DNA from: a virus
Direction: 5' to 3' (one strand)
Length of the DNA stretch: 64,000 nucleotides
IMG/VR virus record: IMGVR_UViG_3300050190_000082
Span: 62,001-126,000 of that record
Both the position numbers and the translations under genes were made by a program. The notes beneath the pieces are model-generated. The model was not told the origin of the DNA. It saw only the letters and a program-made list of their open reading frames with translations, and made no database searches. This document shows, in pieces, positions 1 to 7,807 of this stretch; position 1 is the stretch's first letter; each line of letters opens with the position of its first letter.

Positions 1-1
1 C

Positions 2-121
2 TTACCTTGGACGAATAAAGTCTCACATAAAGGGCAAATGACAAATATTAGAGGAGCTGAAAAGGTGGTGAAAAATTTATCATGGGGGAATTTAGAGCAT
101 TCAGGGATGATAATGTCTTAA
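2..121 (+). CDS. C-terminal end of a ParM/actin-like gene (partial)
   Basis: An open frame enters from the left edge and ends with TAA at 119-121, giving 39 residues. It contains MTNIRGAEKVVKNL, which resembles the C-terminal (A/T)N-hydrophobic-RG segment of plasmid-segregation actins of the ParM/StbA type. It overlaps the start of the next gene, a ribbon-helix-helix protein, by 40 nt, and a parM-parR order is usual in type II partition operons. Only the tail is visible, so the family call is an inference from a short match plus context. Confidence 0.35.
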   Translation, partial: LPWTNKVSHKGQMTNIRGAEKVVKNLSWGNLEHSGMIMS

Positions 122-312
122 AACCTTTATTAGATGCAATTCCTAAGAAAAAAATGAGTAAAGTAATTAGGAGAGCATTATATGATTATTTTTTCAAAGG
201 GAAAGATATAGTTATGGCAGAGGATGAAGATAGTTATATAGAAGAAATTAAACAAGTTGAAATTAAAATAGAACCTGTGAGAGAGATTAAATTTGATATG
301 TTTGAAGATTAG
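82..312 (+). CDS. Ribbon-helix-helix DNA-binding protein, ParR-like
   Basis: A 76-residue protein. The N-terminal half (residues 4-37) has the pattern of a ribbon-helix-helix fold: a short strand FRAFRD, then LKPLLDAIPKKKMSKVIR and a second helix RRALYDYF. The C-terminal tail is acidic. Such proteins bind repeated operators, and downstream of an actin-like gene this one would be the centromere-binding ParR adaptor. An antitoxin is the main alternative. ATG at 82 is the only start before an in-frame stop, with AGGTGGTG upstream. A terminator follows at once, so the pair ends an operon. Confidence 0.5.
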   Translation: MGEFRAFRDDNVLKPLLDAIPKKKMSKVIRRALYDYFFKGKDIVMAEDEDSYIEEIKQVEIKIEPVREIKFDMFED

Positions 313-336
313 TCCTGATTTCTCAGGGCTTTTTCT
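311..336 (+). terminator. Rho-independent terminator after the ParR-like gene
   Basis: AGTCCTGA (311-318) pairs with TCAGGGCT (323-330) around a TTTC loop, followed by TTTTTC. It closes the partition-like transcript one base before the stop codon ends. Confidence 0.85.
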
Positions 337-612
337 TTTACCCTTTTACCAATACCCAAGATTATGTGCCATTGCAATTGCTAAGAAACTATATGAAATT
401 GTGAGTATAGCTATTATTGTGAGATTGTTTTTGGTGTTTGCAGTCATTTGTTTATTCTCCTACTATTTTATTATTGATATTATTATGTCCTTTATTTTTG
501 TATATATTGAGTTATTCTATTGGAATAAATTGGGGTGAATAATACAGGAATATGTACAATCTGCACTCTAATACTATTAACCATAGCCACAAACTAGTAA
601 AGGGGTGAAAAC

Positions 613-846
613 ATGATTACCGATAAACTCAACAAATCAGAGATCAAAGTTTTAGAAGTTTTAAAGGAGCATTTTACAGATACCGATTCTGCTACTAAAA
701 TTTCAGTCTTAGCTGATATGACAGGATTAAGTTATTATTCCATTCGGAACATAGTGAAATCTCTTTATATCGCTGGTTTATGTTCTAAGGGCAGAAGGGA
801 CGGAAATGGTGAAACATATTATTATGTTGATCAGAAATTAGTTTAA
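613..846 (+). CDS. Small winged-helix DNA-binding protein
   Basis: A 77-residue protein reading as one winged helix-turn-helix domain: helix 1 NKSEIKVLEVLKEHF, then ATKISVLADMTGLSYYSIRN (helix-turn-helix, about residues 26-46), a third helix VKSLYIAGL, and a wing RDGNGETYYYV. This is the MarR/PadR-like fold of many plasmid and phage regulators. The target is unknown. GGGGTGA lies 6-7 bases before the ATG. It starts a run of small + strand genes and could regulate them. Confidence 0.6.
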   Translation: MITDKLNKSEIKVLEVLKEHFTDTDSATKISVLADMTGLSYYSIRNIVKSLYIAGLCSKGRRDGNGETYYYVDQKLV

Positions 847-858
847 GGAGTTGATGTT

Positions 859-1068
859 ATGACTGATTTTATCAAGCCAGAATGTAAAATCATATGTAAT
901 GAAGGGAAAGATGTCTATTATCTCATTAAAACTGTTGTGAAAAGTTTAAAGGAAGCAGGGTTTAAGGACAGAGCAAAAGATTTTGCAAGTAAAGTGGATA
1001 GTATGGAATATGACGATATTTTGAAATTGTGTTTAGAAAATGTTGAGTTTTGTTTTGTATATAGGTAG
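859..1068 (+). CDS. Hypothetical protein, 69 aa
   Basis: Not recognised. A mostly helical, lysine-rich protein with three cysteines (CKIIC near the N-terminus, two more near the C-terminus) and no membrane segment. It follows the winged-helix gene by 12 bases with an AAGGAG site, so the two are probably cotranscribed. Confidence 0.6.
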   Translation: MTDFIKPECKIICNEGKDVYYLIKTVVKSLKEAGFKDRAKDFASKVDSMEYDDILKLCLENVEFCFVYR

Positions 1069-1103
1069 GGGGATTTGGGATTAAATTTAAGGAGGAATTA
1101 TTA

Positions 1104-1370
1104 ATGAATTTAACATTTAGAATTATAGATTATGGTTATAAATTTTCATTGCCAAACACTTTTACAATTACTGATAGGGAATATTGGGGTGAGGTATCAT
1201 TTGATTATGAACCAACAAAAAGAGATGTTATTGAAGCATTAGTAGATAAAGGATTTTTTAAACCAAGAATAAATCAAGACCAAATTGAAGTTATTGATTG
1301 CAATGATGGATATGAATTGTTTGATAATCATTTGGATGGATTACCTTATTGCAAATTAGAAATTGTTTAA
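1104..1370 (+). CDS. Hypothetical protein, 88 aa
   Basis: Not recognised. A soluble, acidic, beta-rich sequence rich in Tyr and Phe (for example YWGEVSFDYEP). Perfect AAGGAGG upstream of ATG 1104. Together with the next gene it looks like a small accessory pair of the kind common on phage-plasmids. Confidence 0.6.
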   Translation: MNLTFRIIDYGYKFSLPNTFTITDREYWGEVSFDYEPTKRDVIEALVDKGFFKPRINQDQIEVIDCNDGYELFDNHLDGLPYCKLEIV

Positions 1371-1383
1371 GGAGGAATTGATA

Positions 1384-1653
1384 ATGGAAGCAGTTTTCAC
1401 AAGATTTGACAATGAGGACAATTGGGTTCAGGGTGAATGTGGTGGATTTAGTTTTGATGCAAAATTGTACAATAATCCTTCAAGATTTGGTATTGATGGT
1501 GGGAGAATCAGTAAGTTATGTATTCAAAATCAGTATGGAATGATGGCTAACTGGGATAGAGGATGGGATATTGAACCGAGTGAGGAGTTTATGGAAGAAT
1601 ATGAAGCTATTGTAGATTTGTTGGAGAATAGTGATGTTAGGGATTTTGGGTAG
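1384..1653 (+). CDS. Hypothetical protein, 89 aa
   Basis: Not recognised. Start placed at ATG 1384 because AAGGAGG lies 8 bases upstream; an earlier in-frame ATG at 1363 would overlap the previous gene. The sequence is acidic with a Trp/Gly-rich centre (NWVQGECGGF, NWDRGWDIEP) and no membrane segment. The upstream gene ends at 1370, so the two are almost certainly in one operon. Confidence 0.6.
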   Translation: MEAVFTRFDNEDNWVQGECGGFSFDAKLYNNPSRFGIDGGRISKLCIQNQYGMMANWDRGWDIEPSEEFMEEYEAIVDLLENSDVRDFG

Positions 1654-1699
1654 GATTTGGGTTAGTGGTTGATTATTAAAATTAAGGAGGATGATTGAA

Positions 1700-1789
1700 A
1701 TGAGTAAACGTTTTTGGGGATGGTCATTTCTAATAACTTCGAGTTTAGCTGTAGTTTGTGTAGTTATTGAGATCAGTAAATTTTTCTAA
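1700..1789 (+). CDS. 29-residue single-pass membrane peptide
   Basis: A short frame with a strong AAGGAGG site (about 1684-1690). After a basic start (MSKRFWGW) it carries one hydrophobic segment of about 18 residues and ends ISKFF. Function unknown. The next gene, also a small membrane protein, follows with its own strong ribosome binding site, which suggests both are translated. Confidence 0.5.
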   Translation: MSKRFWGWSFLITSSLAVVCVVIEISKFF

Positions 1790-1814
1790 TTAATGAAGGA
1801 GGATGATTTTTATT

Positions 1815-2012
1815 ATGAAGAAAACAATTGTATATTCGCTAGGTGTTATTTCAGTAATCGAATTTGGAAGGTTTTTAATGGTTTCATCTAATGTATGGTT
1901 AGGGTGTGTTGGAATTGTTGTTTCACTAACTGGAATAGGGTTGACTGGATTATTCATTTACAAAAGGACACCAATATTGATAAATGAATTTAAAAGACTA
2001 CAAAAACGGTAA
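1815..2012 (+). CDS. Small two-helix membrane protein, 65 aa
   Basis: Start placed at ATG 1815 (MKKTIVYS...), because the earlier ATG at 1803 touches the AAGGAGG site with no spacing. Two hydrophobic segments (about residues 5-22 and 26-46) are followed by a basic tail ending in FKRLQKR. Not recognised. It is the last gene before a run on the opposite strand. Confidence 0.55.
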   Translation: MKKTIVYSLGVISVIEFGRFLMVSSNVWLGCVGIVVSLTGIGLTGLFIYKRTPILINEFKRLQKR

Positions 2013-2020
2013 AAGTATAA

Positions 2021-2050
2021 AAAATACCCCTCATTTGAGGGGGTATCGGG
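2021..2050 (-). terminator. Terminator for the minus-strand peptide transcript
   Basis: On the minus strand TACCCCCTCA and TGAGGGGTA pair around a tiny loop with one bulge and are followed by TTTTTTATAC. There is no T-run on the plus side, so it mainly stops leftward transcription from the 31-residue peptide gene. Confidence 0.7.
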
Positions 2051-2136
2051 TAAGGGTATACTCTAACCATGTTTCACCTGCATGAAATACTTCATACAAA
2101 TGAATATGCCCTACTTATTTGTATTATGCCAGGACA

Positions 2137-2232
2137 CTACCTTAAAAGCTGACTGCCAATATTTACTATTTCATAAAGGGAAAATCCTAATCCAGTTACT
2201 CCAGTTAAAATCAAGCCAATTCCTAAAAACAT
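2137..2232 (-). CDS. 31-residue hydrophobic peptide on the opposite strand
   Basis: A short minus-strand frame with GAAGGA 8 bases before ATG. The product is one Gly-rich hydrophobic helix (MFLGIGLILTGVTGLGF) with a polar C-terminus SQLLR. It lies alone, antisense to the surrounding genes, with a 3-prime region of about 90 nt holding inverted repeats and then a terminator. That layout is seen in type I toxin genes, but no antitoxin RNA promoter was identified, so function is open. Confidence 0.4.
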   Translation of the reverse strand: MFLGIGLILTGVTGLGFSLYEIVNIGSQLLR

Positions 2233-2390
2233 ATTAATTCCTTCTTTCAATTTTTATTTTATTTCTCTTTAGTGGATTTCAATTTCTTGCTCACGACCAT
2301 AATTGTAGTATGACCCAATTCAAATATTCTATACACAGGAAAAGAAAAATTAAAGAAGTAAACTCATTAAGAAAATTGGAGGGAATATTT

Positions 2391-2507
2391 ATGATGAAGT
2401 TACTAGAGACACTTTTGAATATCGCTTCTTATGGGATTCTAGCAATGATGTGTGTCACAGTCATTAAAATTGGAATAAAGGTTGTAGGTTATAGAAAGAG
2501 GAGGTAA
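2391..2507 (+). CDS. Small membrane protein, first gene of the transfer-like operon
   Basis: Start chosen at ATG 2391 because GGAGGG lies 9 bases upstream; a longer frame from 2310 has no ribosome binding site. The 38 residues form one transmembrane helix (about 8-28) with a basic end VVGYRKRR. The next gene starts 5 bases after its stop, so the pair is cotranscribed and probably part of the same membrane complex. Confidence 0.55.
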   Translation: MMKLLETLLNIASYGILAMMCVTVIKIGIKVVGYRKRR

Positions 2508-2512
2508 TCACT

Positions 2513-2740
2513 ATGCTTCTTGACGCTTTTGAAAAAACTATATTCCCTTACTTAGTGCAAATTGGAGGAATTCTCTTTATATATTCAATCATAGCAAGTG
2601 GCTACGTAGTAATGCGTAAACATGATATGAGGGAGTTAGTAGAAAAACTTCGTGCTCTTGTTGTTGGCTATACACTAGTAAAAGGCGGTTTTGTGATCTT
2701 AGCTTTTATTAATAAATTGATTGAGAATATGAAAGTTTGA
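2513..2740 (+). CDS. Small two-helix membrane protein of the transfer-like operon
   Basis: 75 residues with two hydrophobic segments (about 8-29 and 47-66) separated by a basic loop MRKHDMRELVEKLR. Size and topology resemble the small membrane subunits (TrbC/VirB2/PrgI-like) that accompany conjugation ATPases, but there is no firm signature. AAAGAGGAGG precedes the ATG. It sits between another small membrane protein and a 113-residue membrane protein. Confidence 0.55.
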   Translation: MLLDAFEKTIFPYLVQIGGILFIYSIIASGYVVMRKHDMRELVEKLRALVVGYTLVKGGFVILAFINKLIENMKV

Positions 2741-2750
2741 GGTGACAGAA

Positions 2751-3089
2751 ATGGCAGGATTTTTTGGAGATATTGTAAACCCATTTATTGCTAATCCATC
2801 TTTAAACACACCAGAGCAATCTAACTTTATTGAAAGAGGGATTAGCAATGGAATTGAAAAAGGTTTTGGTGCAGTTGGAGATAAAATTATACATGCAGGA
2901 CAGCTAAAAGCTCAGAGTTTTGCAGAGAATTTGCCACAATTACTAGGAATGGGATTAATTTGTTTCTATTGTTATGTCGGATATAAGACTATGTTTAGTC
3001 CTGCAAAGAATGATTTATCAAAAGTATTCCCAGTTACAATGGTGTATATCATTTTCAGACTTTTCTGGAAAGTAGTATTGCATATATAG
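2751..3089 (+). CDS. Membrane protein of the transfer-like operon, 112 aa
   Basis: Start at ATG 2751, with GAGGTGA 7 bases upstream; an in-frame GTG at 2742 lies inside that site. The N-terminal 60 residues are polar with a Gly-rich amphipathic stretch (GISNGIEKGFGAVGDKI), followed by two hydrophobic helices near the C-terminus. Not recognised as a named family. Twelve bases separate it from the ATPase gene, so it probably acts with it at the membrane. Confidence 0.55.
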   Translation: MAGFFGDIVNPFIANPSLNTPEQSNFIERGISNGIEKGFGAVGDKIIHAGQLKAQSFAENLPQLLGMGLICFYCYVGYKTMFSPAKNDLSKVFPVTMVYIIFRLFWKVVLHI

Positions 3090-3101
3090 GGGGTTTTTAG
3101 A

Positions 3102-5483
3102 ATGTTAGAGCAACTTAATTTTAGGGGTAAAGAATTATTTCGCAAAGAAAAAAATCAATATGAAGTATTTGAAATTACCCCATCTAGATATATAGACCCA
3201 GCAAAAGCATTAGAGGAAGTATTGAATCAAATGACTGCTTGTTACGAAGGCAATTTGCGATGGAATTATGAAACTAAGTCCTTTGTGTATAGCAATAGTC
3301 CAATATATTATGAGATACTTTATTCAGAAGGGAAAATTCATTTTAACTATGTATTGCCACATAAATATTCCAAAATTATTACAAGAAAGATAGATAAGAT
3401 TTTTAGGGTAGCAGGTATAAACCAAAAAGAAGATTACTTTCCTAAGATGTTCGGAAATACACAATCTTGTTCTTTCCACCAATCTCGCCACTTCATGTTT
3501 AGTCTTTCAACTGATATAAAGGAAACTGGACTTCTTGATGGATTAATGTCTATTGTTGATAATTTAGAAAAAACCGATAATGTACTTCTCCAAATAGGAA
3601 TTGCTCCACAGGAAGATCATTGGAAAGCAGAGTGGCTTAAAGCTAATCAAAGATTTAAGGCTGGAGATGCTTTAAATGTTCAAGGAAGTATACTTCTTGA
3701 TGCTGTAGATAAGACATTTAAAATAGGTGATAGTTTCTTTAATCTAGTGGATAGTTTGCTAGGAGTGGATACAAAGAAAAAAGAAACATCTAGAATGGAT
3801 ATGCAATCAAGAAGATTTGAAATGATGGGGAATACAAATTATAGACACGCACATATGACTACAGCAAAAGTTAATTGGAATGGTTATCTAGTAAGCATAA
3901 AAGTATTCTGTGATAATTCTAGTCGAACTAAATATTACTCAAGACTATTCAACGCTGCATTCAGAATTTTAGATGCTGATCAAGAGCTTAGGATTGGAGA
4001 TATAAAAGGATTTAAAAGTAAGGAAAGAGTTTTTGATTCACAGATATTTGATAGAAATATATGGAGTTGTAAGGAACTCAGTCAGTTTCTAAGACTACCA
4101 GACCGAAGGATGCAATTAGACTATAAATCAAGTATGAAGAGTATTGAAGTGACAGAGAATCCAATTCCCGAAGAATTACTTAGTGGTAAAATTAAGATTG
4201 GTGATGCTAGTTACAAGGGTGTAAAAATTCCTGTATATTATCCTGAAGAATATGCCATGAAAGCAATGCCCAAAGTCCTTGTAGGCCCGATGAGAGCAGG
4301 TAAGACAGAGAAATTAAAACATTTCATAATTGAAGCTATAAAATCAGGGAACAGTGTAATTTGTATTGACACAATCAAATCCTGTGAAGTAGTTGAGGAT
4401 GTTCGGGATTATATGCCTGAAGAGTTTAAGGATAAGTTGGTAATATTAGATTATAGTAATATTAGACTTAGACTACCTTTAGCATTTAATGAACTAGTTG
4501 ATGTTAAATTTGTAGACCATATTGACGAAATGATGGCTGCTTCCCATCTCACAGGAAGTTTAATAGGATTTGTAAATGCTGTATCTGGATTTGATGATGA
4601 ATTAACCCCTAAAATGAAGAGAAATCTTAGTGTTGCAGGTAAGGTAGTTTTATCTCAAAAAAATTCAACAATCAAGAATGTTTTCGATGTACTAGAAGAA
4701 TGTGATATTAGAGAACAATTTATTCAATCTTCTGGACTCCCAGAAAGCAATAGCATGATACAACAATTAAGATTATTAGATGATGGAAAGGGTGGAACAA
4801 ATTATTCAATGGTATCTGGAATCCTTGACAGGGCAAGTGCAATTATGAATGATTATTGTTCAGAAATTCTTTTATCTACCCCTAGTAATCCAGAGATAAA
4901 CTTTACTAAATTTGCTAATGAGGGGAAATGCGTTCTTATAAAAATGAGCGAAAATGTATTTGACAGAGAAGCATTAAGACCACTTGTTACATTCCTATAT
5001 TTTAAAATTTGGTTAGCTGTTGCAACTGCTAGAGCAAATATAGATAAACCAAAAATGTGCTTTTTAGTATTAGACGAAATACATCAATATCCAGAGATAG
5101 CGACATTCTTATCTTCTAAGGCTAAGGAAAGTGCAAAATTTGGACTATCTTATATGCTTACTTCCCATTATTTACCAGATATGAAACGTCTTTTACCAAA
5201 TTTAAAATCAGCAGGAACAAATTTTATTTTACTAGGTGGAACATCCAAAGAAAATTATAAACTGCTAGAAACTGAATTAATGCAAGGGGATGTAAATCTT
5301 GAGGAAGCAATGCAAACTAAACCTTTTTATTCTCTAAACATCATAAATTATAATAGAAAATATGCTATTTTTACAACAAAATCATACCCTGAGTGGAAGA
5401 AATGTGGTTGGCTTAAAAAAGTAGATAGAAGTAGACTAGATTTAGAACATTCAAAGAAATATGGAGTTCCATTTGAAGGATAG
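3102..5483 (+). CDS. HerA/VirD4-like ATPase (DNA-transfer type)
   Basis: A 793-residue protein with an N-terminal domain of about 380 residues of unknown fold followed by a RecA-like motor. Walker A is GPMRAGKT at residues 395-402 and Walker B ends VLDEIHQYP with D658-E659. The order (long N-domain, motor with SxVicIDtxKs after Walker A, late VLDEIHQ) fits the HerA/FtsK/VirB4-VirD4 superfamily of pumps that move DNA or protein through membranes. It is flanked by small membrane proteins and a wall hydrolase, which points to conjugation-like transfer. No relaxase is visible in the window. A packaging motor is less likely, as the phage part is a tailed siphovirus that would use a terminase. Confidence 0.75.
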   Translation: MLEQLNFRGKELFRKEKNQYEVFEITPSRYIDPAKALEEVLNQMTACYEGNLRWNYETKSFVYSNSPIYYEILYSEGKIHFNYVLPHKYSKIITRKIDKIFRVAGINQKEDYFPKMFGNTQSCSFHQSRHFMFSLSTDIKETGLLDGLMSIVDNLEKTDNVLLQIGIAPQEDHWKAEWLKANQRFKAGDALNVQGSILLDAVDKTFKIGDSFFNLVDSLLGVDTKKKETSRMDMQSRRFEMMGNTNYRHAHMTTAKVNWNGYLVSIKVFCDNSSRTKYYSRLFNAAFRILDADQELRIGDIKGFKSKERVFDSQIFDRNIWSCKELSQFLRLPDRRMQLDYKSSMKSIEVTENPIPEELLSGKIKIGDASYKGVKIPVYYPEEYAMKAMPKVLVGPMRAGKTEKLKHFIIEAIKSGNSVICIDTIKSCEVVEDVRDYMPEEFKDKLVILDYSNIRLRLPLAFNELVDVKFVDHIDEMMAASHLTGSLIGFVNAVSGFDDELTPKMKRNLSVAGKVVLSQKNSTIKNVFDVLEECDIREQFIQSSGLPESNSMIQQLRLLDDGKGGTNYSMVSGILDRASAIMNDYCSEILLSTPSNPEINFTKFANEGKCVLIKMSENVFDREALRPLVTFLYFKIWLAVATARANIDKPKMCFLVLDEIHQYPEIATFLSSKAKESAKFGLSYMLTSHYLPDMKRLLPNLKSAGTNFILLGGTSKENYKLLETELMQGDVNLEEAMQTKPFYSLNIINYNRKYAIFTTKSYPEWKKCGWLKKVDRSRLDLEHSKKYGVPFEG

Positions 5484-5495
5484 GAGGGGATAGAT

Positions 5496-6038
5496 ATGTC
5501 TGAGTTAACTGATAATACTCGAATAACCACTAATTGGAATGAAGTAGATAGCTTTCACAAAACTCCCCATAAAGGTGTGGATTTGAGTACGAAAACTGGA
5601 ACAAAAATTATTGCACAAGACCCAGGACAAGTCCAAATAACAACTGACCAATGGATAGGAGTGGGAATTAGACTTAAAATGGCAAATGGAGATATTGTAG
5701 TTTATGGTCATACTTCAGAACAGGATGTTGCTAATGGACAAATGGTTAATGCAGGTGACTTGTTAGGGCTTACAGGGGGTGCTGTGGGTAGTAAAAATAG
5801 CGGTTTGACCACAGGTGAACACGTTCATGTAGCCCTCATACACGAAGGGGTTTTATCAGATCCGACAAACTATCTATTTCATCATGGACAAGTACAAACT
5901 AATTCAAGTCCTAGTAGTCCATTTCTGTTTCCAGTAATACTTATATTATTAGCAATAATCTTTTATAAATTTCGTAAATTCTTCATCTATGGAGCATTAG
6001 CAACATTGGTTTTGGGTATTATATTTATAGTATCCTAA
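5496..6038 (+). CDS. M23 (LytM-type) peptidase with C-terminal membrane anchor
   Basis: 180 residues. The M23 zinc site is complete: HKGVD gives H25 and D29, YGH gives H72, and GEHVHVAL gives H109 and H111. Two hydrophobic helices (about 143-157 and 163-180) follow, so the catalytic domain is tethered rather than secreted freely. M23 enzymes cut peptidoglycan cross-bridges. Twelve bases behind the ATPase gene, it fits a local wall-opening role for a transfer machine. GGAGGGGA precedes ATG 5496. The inverted topology (catalytic domain first, anchor last, no signal peptide) is unusual. Confidence 0.8.
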   Translation: MSELTDNTRITTNWNEVDSFHKTPHKGVDLSTKTGTKIIAQDPGQVQITTDQWIGVGIRLKMANGDIVVYGHTSEQDVANGQMVNAGDLLGLTGGAVGSKNSGLTTGEHVHVALIHEGVLSDPTNYLFHHGQVQTNSSPSSPFLFPVILILLAIIFYKFRKFFIYGALATLVLGIIFIVS

Positions 6039-6041
6039 ATG

Positions 6042-6088
6042 AAAATGAAATAAGGACATATTATTTATATTCTTATTTCATTTTAAAA
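6042..6088 (+). terminator. Terminator of the transfer-like operon
   Basis: AAAATGAAATAAG (6042-6054) pairs perfectly with CTTATTTCATTTT (6072-6084), a 13-bp stem ending in a short T-run. It directly follows the M23 gene. Confidence 0.7.
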
Positions 6089-6114
6089 CTTAATATAAAG
6101 AGGTGTAATATAAT

Positions 6115-6279
6115 ATGGGTTATATAAGAAATATATTTAATGGGATTAATAGACTAACTATTAGTAAAAGTCAGATGATTGATTATATAGGTGAAAGGGT
6201 AAATATTGATGAAGAAATTATAGATCAGATTCTAAATGAAGAGAAGAATTTTCTGAAAGAGAAAAACATTATGTATTAA
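6115..6279 (+). CDS. Hypothetical protein, 54 aa
   Basis: A short frame with AGAGGTG upstream of ATG 6115. The product is helical and charged, with an acidic centre (NIDEEIIDQILNEEKNF). Not recognised. It lies between the operon terminator and the promoter of the DGQHR-like gene. Confidence 0.45.
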   Translation: MGYIRNIFNGINRLTISKSQMIDYIGERVNIDEEIIDQILNEEKNFLKEKNIMY

Positions 6280-6304
6280 AATTAACGTTTTTGGTCTATT
6301 TAAG

Positions 6305-6333
6305 TTGATTTATGGATACTCTTAATATATACT
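6305..6333 (+). promoter_or_regulatory. Sigma-A type promoter for the DGQHR-like gene
   Basis: TTGATT (6305-6310), 17-base spacer, TATACT (6328-6333). It is about 70 bases ahead of the start codon and separate from the upstream operon. Confidence 0.6.
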
Positions 6334-6355
6334 CAAAAGAAGGGAATTGATTTAT

Positions 6356-6379
6356 ATGGAATTAGTGCCAAAAATATAA
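6356..6379 (+). other. Possible 7-codon leader peptide
   Basis: AGAAGGGA is followed 8-9 bases later by ATG and the frame MELVPKI-stop, all between the promoter and the real gene start at 6404. It may be a short upstream reading frame or chance. Confidence 0.2.
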
Positions 6380-6403
6380 TTTTTAATGGAGGGTGAATAC
6401 GAA

Positions 6404-7750
6404 ATGAGTAGAAAAAATAAATCACAAGAAGAAACATCTGCAACGTCAGAAATTGAGAATGATGCTATATGGGATAAGGGTACAAGAGATGGAGATAGTA
6501 CAGAGGAAGAGGAGGGGAAGGAAATGCCCCCATTATTATCCCTAAGTGAAAAACTGAGAATAGAAGAAGACAATAGTAAATCAGACAACGGCTTAGTTGA
6601 ATGGGAATTAGAGAATTGCCAACCTGTAATAATTAATAAAATAGTAGGTAAATATTCAGTCCCAATATCTGGGGGATTATTAGCTACTATGGCAAATGAT
6701 CTTTTGCTTCATTATAATGAGAAAACACAAAGGGGCAAAAAGCTACGAGCTAAGGGTGAAGTTCCTTACCTTATGGTTTCAAAAGTTAAAAAGATTTATG
6801 AAAAACTTATTTCTGGAGAGCTAAATGGAATGCTCATCAGTTTGAATTCCAGAATAATAAAAAACGAGAATGGGGAAATATTAAATCCCCTAAATTATGA
6901 TTCAGATTCACAAACTCTTAATGGCTCAGGGGAATTAGATGTGGTAGATGGGTGGCACAGAATTTCCGCATGTCAATACTGGCTTAAAAAATGGAAAATT
7001 AAAAAGAACAGAAAAATCATCCCTAGTCCTTGGGATTACGAGTTTATCACAGCAATTGAACATAAAGAAGAAGAAAATGCAGGTCTATTATTTGTTGAGT
7101 ATGGTTCTACTCAATTAAAAATTCAAACATCTAAAATTAAGTTTCTTGATGTTTTTGATTATGCAAATATGATCACTAGAAACCTGATGAAGGGGTCATT
7201 AAGAGACAAGATAGAAATAGATAAAAATAGAACAAAGGGTACGAATAATATTGTCACATTTGCTACATTAAATGATGCAATAAATGATAACTTTAAAATT
7301 CCAGTAGAGGAAGATGTTGAAAAAATAAGTACCTATTTGAACTTATTTTTCACTAAATTAATTAATATTTTCCCTGAGTATTTTGGTAATATGTCAAAAG
7401 AGGACAGATCAATAATGAGGACTAAGGATTTGAATCTTGAATTATTGATGTTTAGAGGTTATGTTGCTATTAGTTCTAGATTGTATGGAAAAGAAAATTG
7501 GGAAGATAGTTTGTCAAAACTTAGAAGTGTAATTCAAATCGGTTCATGGCGTGGTACTATACTGCAATCCGATTGTCCTATATGGGATAGAATTTTCAGA
7601 GGGGGAGATGAGCGTAAGATAGTTAGTGGAAGTACAACCGTTAAATATTGCAGTAATGTATTAGGCGATTATATTGAATTTGGCATTGATGAAACACTTA
7701 GGAAAATTAAAGAAGCTGATGAAGAGAAGTTTAGAAAATTGAACAAGTAA
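6404..7750 (+). CDS. DGQHR/DndB-like protein with DGWHR variant motif
   Basis: 448 residues; start at ATG 6404 with GGAGGGTGA 8 bases upstream. The N-terminal 50 residues are acidic and low-complexity. The centre holds VVDGWHRISACQYW (about residues 180-193), matching the D-G-x-H-R core of ParB-fold and DndB/DGQHR proteins, with Trp at the usual Gln. Such proteins bind nucleotides or DNA and regulate DNA modification or partition. No other Dnd genes are nearby, so a role in phosphorothioation is not supported. Possibly a phage DNA-binding or partition accessory protein. Confidence 0.55.
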   Translation: MSRKNKSQEETSATSEIENDAIWDKGTRDGDSTEEEEGKEMPPLLSLSEKLRIEEDNSKSDNGLVEWELENCQPVIINKIVGKYSVPISGGLLATMANDLLLHYNEKTQRGKKLRAKGEVPYLMVSKVKKIYEKLISGELNGMLISLNSRIIKNENGEILNPLNYDSDSQTLNGSGELDVVDGWHRISACQYWLKKWKIKKNRKIIPSPWDYEFITAIEHKEEENAGLLFVEYGSTQLKIQTSKIKFLDVFDYANMITRNLMKGSLRDKIEIDKNRTKGTNNIVTFATLNDAINDNFKIPVEEDVEKISTYLNLFFTKLINIFPEYFGNMSKEDRSIMRTKDLNLELLMFRGYVAISSRLYGKENWEDSLSKLRSVIQIGSWRGTILQSDCPIWDRIFRGGDERKIVSGSTTVKYCSNVLGDYIEFGIDETLRKIKEADEEKFRKLNK

Positions 7751-7760
7751 AAGGGATAAA

Positions 7761-7796
7761 AAAGAGACTAATACTATAAAAAGTATTAGTCTCTTT
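7761..7796. terminator. Bidirectional terminator between convergent genes
   Basis: AAAGAGACTAATACT (7761-7775) pairs perfectly with its complement at 7782-7796 around a 6-base loop. A T-run follows on the minus side (TTTTTTATCC) and a weaker one on the plus side. Confidence 0.9.
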
Positions 7797-7807
7797 CAAA
7801 TTTATCA

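Noticed and set aside
293-538. 81-residue hydrophobic reading frame
   Set aside because: It starts inside the ParR-like gene without a ribosome binding site and runs through a strong terminator at 311-336; the hydrophobicity follows from T-rich DNA.
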